Assembly (NCBI RefSeq): GCF_000149955.1
Contig: NC_030989.1
Coordinates: 2,489,839 to 2,553,838, forward strand
Origin: Fusarium oxysporum f. sp. lycopersici 4287
Taxonomy: Eukaryota; Ascomycota; Sordariomycetes; Hypocreales; Nectriaceae
Reading direction: 5' to 3'
Length of the DNA stretch: 64,000 nucleotides
A program made the translations under genes and the position numbers. How positions within the stretch are numbered: position 1 is the first letter of the stretch; every line of letters starts with the position of its first letter. Positions 11,537 through 21,015 of the stretch are shown here, one piece after another. Under the pieces are notes generated by a model that saw only the letters and a list, made by a program, of their open reading frames with translations, was not told the origin of the DNA and made no database searches.

Positions 11537-13679
11537 TGAAGTAGGAAGGGGTGGCGATTGCTTGATGTTGAGACGTCTGGTGGGTTTAAAGGCCTGATGA
11601 GTTTACGATGAAGAATGACTTTATGTATGAGAGTTATAATACCCTGGAGACTGTAAGACGTCCTTGAAACCGATTGTATGTCGAATTTGGTAATGTGGTG
11701 CTGAGAGGTCAGGCAGTAGATGGAGTTTAAGTATAGATTGAACGTGAGGACGCAACTTACCTAGCCATTTTAAAGACGAAGGTGTGAGCCCCGAGTCAGG
11801 AAAATCGAGGAAGTAATAAGTGTCATAGATAAGACAAGGCGTATTCTTTCAGGATCTTTGCCGATGCTCGATAACCGGTGTTGGTGTGAGGATTGATCGC
11901 ATCAATCGACACAGCGATCGTAGACCGCCAGGAACATTCTGGCCTCATACATGGAGAAGCTCAACACCATGAAGCTATGCATCCAAGCCACCATGTTTGC
12001 GATTAATGCATTGGCAGCACGTTGTTCCCGAAATGAATGCAACGGCTCAATGAGAAAGATTGGCCGCATCAGCTCGTTGCTGGCAAGTGATGGCCTCTTG
12101 TCTCGTGAACATCGATGCTCTGCACCTCGATGCCATTTCCAGGAGCTGATAGGGCAAAATTCACTGATACTGAGGAATATGGTAGTTTGGTGAATCAGCG
12201 AGAATGTAAGAGAATCGTGAATCTGAAGCCACGAGGTGCTGCTGAAACACGCACAGTTAACAACCCGTTGATGACATTCTTGGCCTCGCGGTCGTCCTCA
12301 GTTTTCACCTGCCAATGCTACGTTGAGATAATTGGTCACATCACGAAGGCCAGGTCGCCTATCCAACGATCGTCGCTTCTCAAGAGTCTAAATGGACATG
12401 CGCGCCACCATCGCGGCCGAGAGTGACCGCAGTTCAGGGTCTTGTTACCAGATATGACTCAACCGCCGTCTCCATGAGTGGCGATGGCTCTGCCTTTCCT
12501 GCCGTCGCACTTTCCATGGTCAACAGACAAAAGTCGGAATTGAGGTGAGCTTAACGTAGTAACTCGCGTTGGCATCGTCTTTTGTAGCCTCAGCTGCTGG
12601 TGAGACCGGGCGGACCGAGAAACGTATGTGAGGAACTGTGGTAGAGGGTCGTCACAGACTTGCTTGGTATCGAGATCGGCCATAGAGAAGAAAAGACACC
12701 GAGTTTCCTCAAGTCCCTAAGAACGTATGTTTCGGTTTATGGTCAGAAGAGGTTGAAGTTCGACTTTGTATGGAAAGGATGGAGAGTGTGTCGGAGGGGA
12801 GAGAGTCGGGGAGGCCAGCTTTATGGGAGAAAGGATCCCAGACGGGGACTGACAAAGCGGTGAGCCACCAAAGGTTAAATGATCATACGACGCACAAGAG
12901 CCTCATATTATTTAAGCATAAATTGTTTAAAACTCTGTTCATTTGTACGCCACGACTGCCTAAACTCTGCCCCTTGACTCTCAAATCACAGTTCAGATAA
13001 CATCTTCCGTCCACCAACCAACTCTGCGCACAACCAGCACAAAGTGCCCTTTACTAAAGCATATTAAAGCAAAATACTCTCACAATAGCCCTAGAACACC
13101 CATTTATCCAGTCCTGACTTTACAATAGATGCATATCGAACCCCAAAGACTTACAGAGAATTATGTAACTATGCCGACAAATGTGCATATCATTGAATCT
13201 TAAATTAGACTTCGGGGTCACTGAACATAAACACCCCCTTGATTTCCCACTTGAGAAATCTCATCATGGTTACTGCCTTCTTCTTACAAGCACATCAAGT
13301 TGTTCTGCTGTCAGCTCGTCATTGCCGCATCACTCTCTCGCAGACGCTTGGAACCATTGTCAAAACGTCGCGGCGTACTTGCTGATTCTCGTAAGCTACT
13401 TTTCAAGAGCTTGCGGGCATTGAACATGTTGCTAACAGTGTTTTAGTCTTTTGTTGCTTGAAAAACCGACATTCTTCAATGTGTTGGTGAGAGACTCCTT
13501 ATACAACTCTCCTGTCAAGTCAACATCAGCACTCTGTACACCTGCCATTCTCTTCTTTTCTTCTTCTTATATCAACTCAAGTCCTCCTGTCATCATTAAA
13601 GACAGTATCCACATATTTAAGTGTTGGTAGAGGCATATTTCAGCTGGTCTAGTCAGAGCCTTGGTCACTTCAATACCAT
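11537..13679. other. Gene-poor stretch
   Basis: 2.1 kb without a supportable gene. Open frames at 11951-12193, 12115-12426, 12660-13000 and 13181-13423 overlap one another in different frames, carry no motif and have no convincing intron joins. It may hold 3' UTR, promoter or decayed sequence. Confidence 0.4.
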
Positions 13680-14218
13680 GTGTCTCCTCAAAATGCCCAA
13701 CACCAGCGGCACTAGTCAAATGTCAAAGTCAAAGTCAGAACTCCTTTTCTCTGATCAACAAATGGGTTACTCAGAACTTGAATACTCCTCTCAGCAAGTC
13801 TCAAGTGTTACGGCAGGAGAGGCCTCTGCTGGGCGAACAAGCCTCCCCTCATACTGTGACTTTTATACAGAGTGTCCAGTTGAGGAAGAAGAACCAACTT
13901 GGAGCTTGTTCGAGGGAGAATGGCATGAAGACGCAAAAGAGTGCACGCTGCGTATGAAGCAAGAGTATCTAGACCAGTTTGAGAACCCATTTGACCCATG
14001 GGATAAATACAACAACCATACCTGAACCAGAATCCACTTTGAAGTCTCGGCCCAAGCCCAAAAGCACCTGTATCTCACCACCAGCCAGCAACTCAAAACA
14101 AACTCTTGGCTGGACTGGTGAATACGCTTCTATGACAGAGTATGGTGCAAGTCCTAAAGTTTCACAATGGACTGGGCAATACTCTGATCCTTATGAGTAT
14201 AGTGTCTCGCCAAAATGA
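13680..14218 (+). pseudogene. Small unknown gene, apparently frame-broken
   Basis: Unrecognised. The first frame starts at ATG 13680 (MCLLKMPNTSGTSQMSK), is Ser/Gln/Glu-rich with an acidic segment (CPVEEEEPTWSLFEGEW), and stops at 14025. The +1 frame then carries two 48 bp units at 14111-14158 and 14168-14215 that encode WTGEYASMTEYGASPK and WTGQYSDPYEYSVSPK. The units differ at synonymous positions (GGT/GGG, AGT CCT/TCG CCA), so the repeat is kept at protein level, which suggests this second frame was once translated. No intron of the right phase links the frames. I read this as one gene with a frameshift between about 13960 and 14025; two separate genes or chance is also possible. Confidence 0.35.
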
Positions 14219-14395
14219 CAAGACTTGGCAAGCCAGACTTCAAGTGGATTCTGGAATATACACCAGAATAAAAATATGGTTACAACTTTTCTCTCTTTTT
14301 TTCTCTCAGCAAATTCAGCAAAATTCCTTACAACATGGGTGGTGTTTTTGGTGTTGAGTTTACAGCGTGGTGTTTGGGGGTATAAAGAAGATTTC

Positions 14396-14556
14396 TGGTC
14401 TCAATGAATGAGTCAGTTAAAACAGCGGGTGTTTTGTTGGTTGAAGTGGTCTCAATAAATGAGCCTGCAACCTGTTGGGTTTTGGTATGGGGAGAATCGT
14501 TTTTGGTGTTTCTGGTGGTTGAAGTGGTCTTGATAAACAAGCCTGCAGCCAGTCCA
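14396..14556. repeat. Degenerate direct repeats
   Basis: A segment starting TTGAAGTGGTCTCAATAAAT at 14441 recurs at 14519 (period 78 bp), and a shorter third copy lies at about 14396. The differences between copies are largely C/T and G/A transitions, as ageing or repeat-induced point mutation would give. Origin unknown. Confidence 0.4.
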
Positions 14557-14899
14557 GCGTTGGTTTTATAATAAAGCGTTGTTTTTCTTCTTCTTAACGG
14601 ATTGATGACATGCTTTATGAGTGCATATTATAACGAGTCCACGACTTTAATGATAATAATAATCAGTAATTTTCATCCAAAATCATTTACAGTATACTAG
14701 ATTTTGACCTAAATTATGACGAAATGTTGCATAAATTCCTCTTAAGCTTGCCAATGAGGTGCAATGCATCACGTGTTAAGCATCCAGAATGAGGAGGTGT
14801 TCTCTACCCAAGCTATAACGGTGTAGCGTACCTTATCTTATTACAGATTACTTGAAAAGTTATTCTTCGATCTTGTAGGTTCTTAAACCAACTCCTACA
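14557..14899. other. AT-rich upstream region of the SDR gene
   Basis: 343 bp, AT-rich, with a run of ATAATAATAATCA near 14650. Probably promoter of the dehydrogenase gene. Confidence 0.35.
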
Positions 14900-15802
14900 A
14901 TGAGTGATCCAACAGCCCGCGAAGACCTTACCAAGCGGCAGCTTCCTTCCATGGCACTCGCGAACGGCATCGAATCTTTACCTTCTGCAGCTCAAGCACG
15001 TACAGCTTCAACGTCGGATGATTCTTCGACAAGATTTCAAGTCTCTGGCGTTGCAGTTGTCACTGGAGGGCTGGGAACCATTGCATTGACTGTTGTTCGA
15101 GCATTGTTGCAGCACGGCGTGACTGGGCTGATGCTGCTTGACCTTGACGTGACTTCGGAATCTGCGATAAGTAAAGTGGATGATCTTAGGAAAGACTTTC
15201 CGAAAAGGAAAATTGAGGCAGCGTCTGTGGATGTAACCGATGAAGAAGCTGTAGGACAGGTTATGGCTTCAACAGTTGAGAAACTAGGCGGCCTTGACTA
15301 CCTCCTCTGCTTCGCGGGCATAGTCAACTGTACTCATGCTCTCGAGTTATCACCCAAAGTCTTCAGAAAGCTCCTCGATGCCAATACAACTGGAAGCTTC
15401 ATCTGTGCCCAAGCTGCGGCAAAGGAAATGGTCAAAGCCAACACCGGAGGACGCATCGTCTTCATAGCCAGCATATCAGCACATCGAGTCAACTACCCAC
15501 AGCCGCAAGTTGCATATAATACATCCAAGGGAGCGCTTTTGATGCTAAAAAGTAGTCTCGCGGCAGAGTGGGCGCGATATGGAATTACTGTGAATAGCAT
15601 CAGCCCTGGATACATGGATACTATTCTTAACGAGGGAGAGGGATTAGCAGAAGCGAGAAGGTCGTGGGCCGAGAGGAATCCAAGCGGAAGAATGGGAATG
15701 CCTGAAGAACTGAGTGGAATGGTTGTGCTATTATGTTCCAAGGCTGGAAGCTATATCAACGGGTCTGACATGGTTGTCGATGGTGGAGGAATAGTCTTTT
15801 GA
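14900..15802 (+). CDS. Short-chain dehydrogenase/reductase (classical SDR)
   Basis: Intronless, 300 aa, Rossmann fold. After a Ser/Thr-rich extension of about 45 residues comes the cofactor loop VVTGGLGTIAL, which departs from the usual TGGxxGIG. Further marks are DVTDEEAVGQVM, the CFAGI segment (in place of NNAG), catalytic Ser in IVFIASISAH, Tyr and Lys in YNTSKGALL, and NSISPGYMDT after it, followed by a typical C-terminus (NGSDMVVDGGG). The family reduces or oxidises polyols, sugars and many secondary alcohols with NAD(P)(H); the nearest types by feel are sorbitol/xylulose-type reductases. Substrate is not determinable. The paraoxonase-like gene lies 400 bp downstream on the same strand, so a dehydrogenase-lactonase pairing is conceivable. 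Confidence 0.87.
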   Translation: MSDPTAREDLTKRQLPSMALANGIESLPSAAQARTASTSDDSSTRFQVSGVAVVTGGLGTIALTVVRALLQHGVTGLMLLDLDVTSESAISKVDDLRKDFPKRKIEAASVDVTDEEAVGQVMASTVEKLGGLDYLLCFAGIVNCTHALELSPKVFRKLLDANTTGSFICAQAAAKEMVKANTGGRIVFIASISAHRVNYPQPQVAYNTSKGALLMLKSSLAAEWARYGITVNSISPGYMDTILNEGEGLAEARRSWAERNPSGRMGMPEELSGMVVLLCSKAGSYINGSDMVVDGGGIVF

Positions 15803-16203
15803 GCACACACCACAACCCAATAGTCACTGATATGTAGAAGATAATCTCTAGCCAATAACCAAAAGCATACACACGCATATCAATGCCTATTTCGAGGCGG
15901 AGCCATCACGTAGACGCGACAACTCCACGTCTGCTTACATGCCAAGTCCGACTCCACCAGTGATCGGCCAGTAAGTAAGCGGCCAACAAAAATCAAGTTG
16001 ATTCAACAAAATAGATGCTCTATTCTCCCCGAATAAAGAATCCGCATGTGAAACATTCGGAATTGGAAAATCCCAGAACCGACCGAGGTCACCTCGGAAG
16101 CCATGGAAGCTTAATTGGGGTCATAGCGACGAGGGTTCCACCGAAACTTAATCCTGTTCAAACTCCGACTTCCCCTCTCTTCATCACTCAAACTCCGAAA
16201 GCT
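15803..16203. other. Intergenic region before the paraoxonase gene
   Basis: 401 bp between two genes on the same strand; it contains an in-frame-looking run (16015-16248) without motif that overlaps the next gene's first exon. Probably terminator and promoter. Confidence 0.4.
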
Positions 16204-17208
16204 ATGTCTTCAAGATCGATATTCGTGAGTGATAAAGACAATGATTGATGAGACTTACTAAGGGAATTTAGGTCATCTTACTCATTGGACTGATTGCTTC
16301 TTTCGCGTACGAGAGGATCAATCTGATTCAGACATTCTATCAAAATGCTCCCTCGCGTATCACCAAGGTGAACAACATTGGGAAATATGAAGTCAAATTT
16401 CAAGATCAGATAAGGAGTTGCGAGGATGTTTTACTCATTGAGAAGTATCATCTTGCAATTCTAGCCTGTGATCCAGGAAGAGAGCGGCACAACACTGTCA
16501 TGGTTCGTTTCAGCCCCATATTCGGCGATTGTTACTAACAAGTGCAGGGAATCTTTGCAGGAAATGTTACTAATAATGCTGAACTTTGGGCATATGACTA
16601 CACAGTCACCGACGGTACTGACGCTGAATCCCTGAAGAGGATCAATTTGGCTGGATTCCCTCATGCATCTGACTTTCACACCCTGGGCATGGCGTTTGAT
16701 CTTGAGACATCTAATCTCTTCGTCGTGAGCCATGCCGTCGCAGGATCACGCATTGAGCTCTTCAATCTCGACATTGGATCATTGACTGCTAGTTACATCC
16801 AGAGCATTCAGCATCCTCTCATCAACGCACCAAATTCAATCGCTTCGGTCAACGGACACGAGTTCTACGTCACCAACGATCACTACATTACCAAGAAACA
16901 GTCGCTCCTGTTGAGTAACCTGGAGACATATCTGGGTCCGCCGACAGGAACAGTGGTCCATGTGAACCTCAAAGCGTCAGATCTCGATGTGAGGGTTGTC
17001 GCGTGGGTTCCTTTCGCCAACGGTATCGAAATCCTCAACAGTTCAACCGTTGCGGTGGCGTCGTCCTCACGAGCGGCCATTTATATGTTTAATACTTCAG
17101 ACGCCACAAAATTCAAAGAGACCTCCAGGATCAAACTTCCTTTCCTACCAGACAACCTCTCTGGATCTGGTGATAAGCTCATGATCGCGGGACACGGCAA
17201 CATGCCTG
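16204..17208 (+). pseudogene. Paraoxonase/arylesterase-like gene, 5' part (split by hAT element)
   Basis: Exons 16204-16224, 16272-16502 and 16548 onward; introns 47 nt (GTGAGT...TTTAG) and 45 nt (GTTCGT...GTGCAG). The product starts with an N-terminal membrane anchor (VILLIGLIASFAY) and continues as a six-bladed propeller of the serum paraoxonase type: HTLGMAFD, NAPNSIASVNGHEFYVTNDH, LGPPTGTVVHVN, ANGIEILNSSTVAVASSSRA, LPDNLSGSGDKLMIAGHGN. The Asn/Asp positions in these blades are the usual calcium ligands of the family (lactonase or arylesterase). At 17209 the reading frame enters transposon sequence and stops after about 26 foreign codons at 17309. The rest of the gene resumes at 19831. 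As it stands the allele should give a truncated protein lacking the last blade. Confidence 0.85.
17201..17208. repeat. Target-site duplication, left copy (CATGCCTG)
   Basis: CATGCCTG immediately before the transposon end TAGAGATGG; the identical 8 bp follow the right end at 19823-19830. Eight bp is the hallmark length for hAT elements. Confidence 0.9.
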
Positions 17209-19822
17209 TAGAGATGGATTTAATGCTGCATCATTACATAAAATGCGCTTTTTGCATTAAATATTTAAAGCAAGACGCGCTTTGTATGCATTATTTCCTG
17301 TCGCACTGAGCGTGCTTAAAGGGTTAGAGTGAATATGATGAGCAGCAGCAAATGTGTTGATTGATGTCTTAAGTTTTCTCTTGTGCGGGGTATTCCATCC
17401 CGCACAGTTACTTAAAGCATATAGCTAGATTACTAATGCCTACCCTGCGACATTTCCTCTTCTATCTTAGGCTTAGCGCCTTCTATAATAGGTTTAGTGC
17501 ATAGGAACAATATAAGTCCTTTTCCGACCTCCTTTTCTCCACAGCCTTCAACCGTCTGTCGATGTATCCCCCTGAAACTTCTCAATTCGACTCCCCACTA
17601 CCTTCAGACCCTCCGTGTGTCTTCTACAATGCCCAGAACCCCTGGAAGGCCAGCCGATCACCAGGTCCACCGAGAATTTATCACGCTTGCCTCCGACGCT
17701 AGTTCGGGTTTCAAGAACTCTAGAGTCAAGTGCAAGCACTGCGGCCACGAGATAACCAAGGGCACTACTCGTCAGAAGAAGCACTTACTTCGCCATTGTC
17801 CCAATTACAAAAGGCAGCAACAGTCTCAGCAGCCTCAACTTACTCATCACTTTCCTGTAGTGGACAAGACCTTTAAGCAGATGCTTGATGAGCTTGCTGC
17901 TATAGCAATTTTTGCTGATGGCCGTCCATTTAACCTCTTTGAGTCCAAACGAATGCGGATTCTGTTGAGCAAGCTAAACACTGCCTGGCAACCACCGTCT
18001 CGTCGCCGAGTACAGCGGCTGCTAGCCCCGACTTATTCTCAGTACCACAATCAAGTCCAGGCTATCCTCGACCAAGCAGAACATATCAACGTAATCTTTG
18101 ACGCCTCAGACAACATCACAAGTCATCGAATTATCAATATCTCGATACAGGTGGCAAATGGTACGGCGTTCTACTGGAAGACGTTTGATACAGGACAGAT
18201 TCAACACACGGCTGAGCACTACATCGATCTTTTGTATCCTGAGCTGGAGATAATTTGCAAGGGCAACTTCTTGCGAATTAACTCGTTTTGCACAGATACG
18301 GATAGCGTGATGAGGAAAGCTCATGTGCATTTGGCAGCAAGAAAGGAATTCCAACATTGCTTCTTTTCCCTCTGCGATTCACATGGGCTACAGCTACTCA
18401 TCAAGGACATCCTAGAGCAGCCGTTCTTTGAGGAGGCATTCAAAAGCGCTACATTAATTGTCACCTTCTTCAAGAAGTCGAAACTGCAGTTGGCTCGATT
18501 GAGAGAAGCACAAAAGGCAGCTTGGGGCCACCATAAGGCGTTTTTATCTGCGTGCGTCTTTCAGTTTTTCTGACTCCTAGCTATAGCTGACTGCTCGCTT
18601 TAGTGTAATCACACGCTGGGGCAGTCAGTTCAATGCTTTACAGTCAGTTTTACGCTGTAAAGAGCCTCTCCAAGCATACGCTCGCCGTCCTGACGTAAGG
18701 GCAGAGCTAGCCTCCGGCTCTCTCGAGCTTCTTCCAAAGGTGCTGGAGTCTGTCAATAACCCTCACTTCTGGATACGCCTAGAGACTGTTTTGGCCATAA
18801 TTAAGCCTGTCAACAGTCGTCAGCGTGCCTCAGAAGCCGATCGGGCTCACATCGGCCATGTGATTCCTCGTTGGCTGGAGATTAAAGCAGAATGGAAAGC
18901 ACTTGACGAGTCTCAGCAACATCAAGACGTGAATTTCAGCGAGCTGTATTCCGTATGGTTAAACCGTATGGATAAACAGACATATGATATTCATTATGCG
19001 GGATTTGCATTACGGCCTGACACAGTCGGGACTAAGCTTGAAGAACAGCTGATGATGAAAGTGCTGCAGTTCTTTAAGTCAGCAGTCAATCCTGCTGACT
19101 ACATCAATATTGTTCGAGAATTTAACCACTTCCGAGCACAATCGGGCGGCCGGTTTGCTGCAGGAGGCTTAGTCTATTCAAAAGAATGGACTCCATTAGA
19201 TGCTTGGATGCTTCTTGATAACCAAGGCAGCAAGCTGGCTGCACTTGCAGTCCGGATCTTTGGAACCATAGCCAATTCAGTTCCCTCAGAGAGATCATTC
19301 TCGGCAGTTAACTTCCTCCACAGCAAGGCACGCAACAGACTCACACCAGCCAACGCTGACAAGTTGGCGTTCATCTACATGAACGAACGGGTGCTAGAGA
19401 GGATAACGCAGTCTCAGAATCAACCTCTTGATCATCGCAATGATCATTCTACGGTGGTCAGCTGGGAAGATTTGACAGAAGACGGTTGGCTTACACTCGA
19501 AGATACGTATATGGAAATTCATTGCGCATCAAATCTGGAAGTTGACGCTGTTGTCGGCGAGTTCACTCACCAACCCGCCTCCGACGGAGAAGAGACAGTG
19601 GTGGACACACTTGAGGTCGAAGATGGGTCAGAGAGCGAAGGAGCGGGGGAAAAATTGACCTAATTTTGCTTGGTTGTTTGTATGATATGGCCCATGGGCA
19701 GCTTCATAAATGGGTCGTAATATTGCAATAAAAAGCGCGCTTTTTATTAGGAATAAAATGCTGCTTCGTTATAATAAAAAGCAGCTTAATACACATGTGT
19801 ATTATGCACGTGCCCATCCCTA
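17209..19822 (+). mobile_element. hAT-family DNA transposon, complete, 2,614 bp
   Basis: The element begins TAGAGATGGATTTAA and ends TGCCCATCCCTA; read inward, the right end is TAGGGATGGGCAC, so the two ends match at 8 of the first 10 positions, the differences being G/A. Both flanks carry CATGCCTG. Subterminal regions hold repeated AT-rich GCGCTTTTT-type motifs (for example near 17235 and 17266, and inverted near 19735), as hAT transposases often bind. It encodes one transposase with BED finger and hATC domain. The host gene frame is continuous if one copy of the duplication and the element are ignored, so this is a simple, fairly recent insertion. Confidence 0.93.
17629..19663 (+). CDS. hAT transposase
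   Basis: Exons 17629-18551 and 18604-19663 (intron 52 nt, GTGCGT...CTTTAG), 660 aa. The start chosen is the first true ATG of the frame (MPRTPGRPADHQ). A BED-type zinc finger lies at about 25-65 (VKCKHCGHEITKG ... HLLRHCPNYK). RNase H-like core: INVIFDASDN with the first catalytic Asp, NSFCTDTDSVMRKAH with the second, CDSHGLQLLIKDI (the conserved CxxH), then an alpha-helical insertion. The C-terminal hATC dimerisation motif is clear: SVPSERSFSAVNFLHSKARN followed by RLTPANADKLAFIYMN. An acidic tail ends the protein. No stop or frameshift interrupts it apart from the intron, so it may be functional. Confidence 0.92.
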
Positions 19823-19830
19823 CATGCCTG
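19823..19830. repeat. Target-site duplication, right copy (CATGCCTG)
   Basis: Second copy of the 8 bp duplication, directly after the right transposon end CCCATCCCTA. Confidence 0.9.
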
Positions 19831-20096
19831 CCCTGGCAAAGTTCACGCAGTCACGTCGTTTTTGCAACGACCCCTTTGAATACGAACGCGCGGACCCTAC
19901 TATGAAGGAGTCCTGTGCTAAACTACAGGCTATTTCTTGGGTTTCTGAGTGGAGTGAAAGTGAAGGATTGAAGCACCTTTATGTTGACACTGAGTATCCG
20001 TCGAGCTCGACTGCTGTCAAGGACGCCGGAAAGGGCGTTGGAATTATCAGTGGTCTTTACGCCAAGGGTATTTTGATTTGGAGAGATGAGAAATAA
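19831..20096 (+). pseudogene. Paraoxonase/arylesterase-like gene, 3' part
   Basis: Continuation of the gene split by the hAT element. In the same phase as the 5' part it reads LAKFTQSRRFCNDPFEYE, then SWVSEWSESEGLKHLYVDTE, and ends YAKGILIWRDEK at 20096. This is the final blade and C-terminus of the paraoxonase-like propeller. The fragment has no start of its own and is unlikely to be translated alone. Confidence 0.85.
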
Positions 20097-20556
20097 AACC
20101 ACGCTAGTTTTGTATTCATCGCGGAGTATTAGAAAGAAAGTCGAGACCTAGAACCGGAGGAAAGTGTTCAGAGGCGAGGAATTTATCTGAACAAGTGGAT
20201 GCAAATGCATTTCAACAGGTTAATGCTCCACTTTGGCTTTAGTCAATCACTATACATATGATTGAGAGTACATGGAATGACGGCCTGCATTCACAGTTGG
20301 GAACGAGACTGAACAACGGAATCTGTGTAACATCTTCCGTCTTTCACCATCTCCCGCACTGTCAAAGAACAGTACCGGATAAAGGATTCACAGGGGCACT
20401 AAACAAGATTTCGGCAGTACATCTGTGATCTCAGTCTATCGTTTCGTGAATAAGTCCAGATACTCAGGTATAAATCATTTCGTAAACTTTGGACGGAATA
20501 CGCTCAATTCCATCGTATCTAGACCCCAAACTCAAGAGGCCGCGCTAGTATACACA
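20097..20556. other. Intergenic region
   Basis: 460 bp with no supportable feature; contains the 3' end of the split gene and possibly the promoter of the small Cys-rich frame. Confidence 0.4.
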
Positions 20557-20781
20557 ATGAGTTCTCCCACCACTCCCAAAATTCTCCCTGCCGATTTCTT
20601 GGTTTGCGACGTAATCCACTTGTCTCCCGTCCCTTCAGCTTCCTCATTCAAAAGGCCCCAGAATCGTCGATGTGCTCGCCGAATGATATGCCAGTGTCCC
20701 GGATGTCATGGTTGCGAACATTTTATCACGCACTGGGCGACTTACCAGTGCGCAGTTTGCTTTCGTAACTGCCCTGCCTAG
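20557..20781 (+). CDS. Small Cys-rich hypothetical protein
   Basis: 74 aa, starting MSSPTTPKILPADF. Unrecognised. The C-terminal 35 residues are Cys/His-dense: CARRMICQCPGCHGCEHF, then THWATYQCAVCFRNCPA, with paired CxC, CxxC and CxxxC spacings that could bind zinc. There is no signal peptide, so it is not an obvious secreted effector. It lies alone between the split paraoxonase gene and an F-box gene. An open frame extends upstream to 20425, but the ATG at 20557 is the most plausible start. May be a chance frame. Confidence 0.35.
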   Translation: MSSPTTPKILPADFLVCDVIHLSPVPSASSFKRPQNRRCARRMICQCPGCHGCEHFITHWATYQCAVCFRNCPA

Positions 20782-20845
20782 CGCTATCGACAGAGAAAAT
20801 AACGCGGGTCTCCGATATTTTTCGTAATCTTAGTATTGTTTTAGA

Positions 20846-20901
20846 GATGCTGGATGCTGGATGCTGGATGCTGGATGCTGGATGCTGGATGCTGGATGCT
20901 G
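20846..20901. repeat. Minisatellite, 8 x GATGCTG
   Basis: Eight perfect tandem copies of the heptamer GATGCTG, followed by a partial GAT. It lies beyond the 3' end of the F-box gene and is non-coding by my reading. Confidence 0.9.
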
Positions 20902-21015
20902 GATCGATCTGGGCGAGGGCCTTGCCGATTTATTCTTCGCTTCAGGTAGCCTTGTATTGAGTGAGAAAAATACATCATAATCCTGAAAAAACCCGTGTCC
21001 CAATTCATAGTGGCA

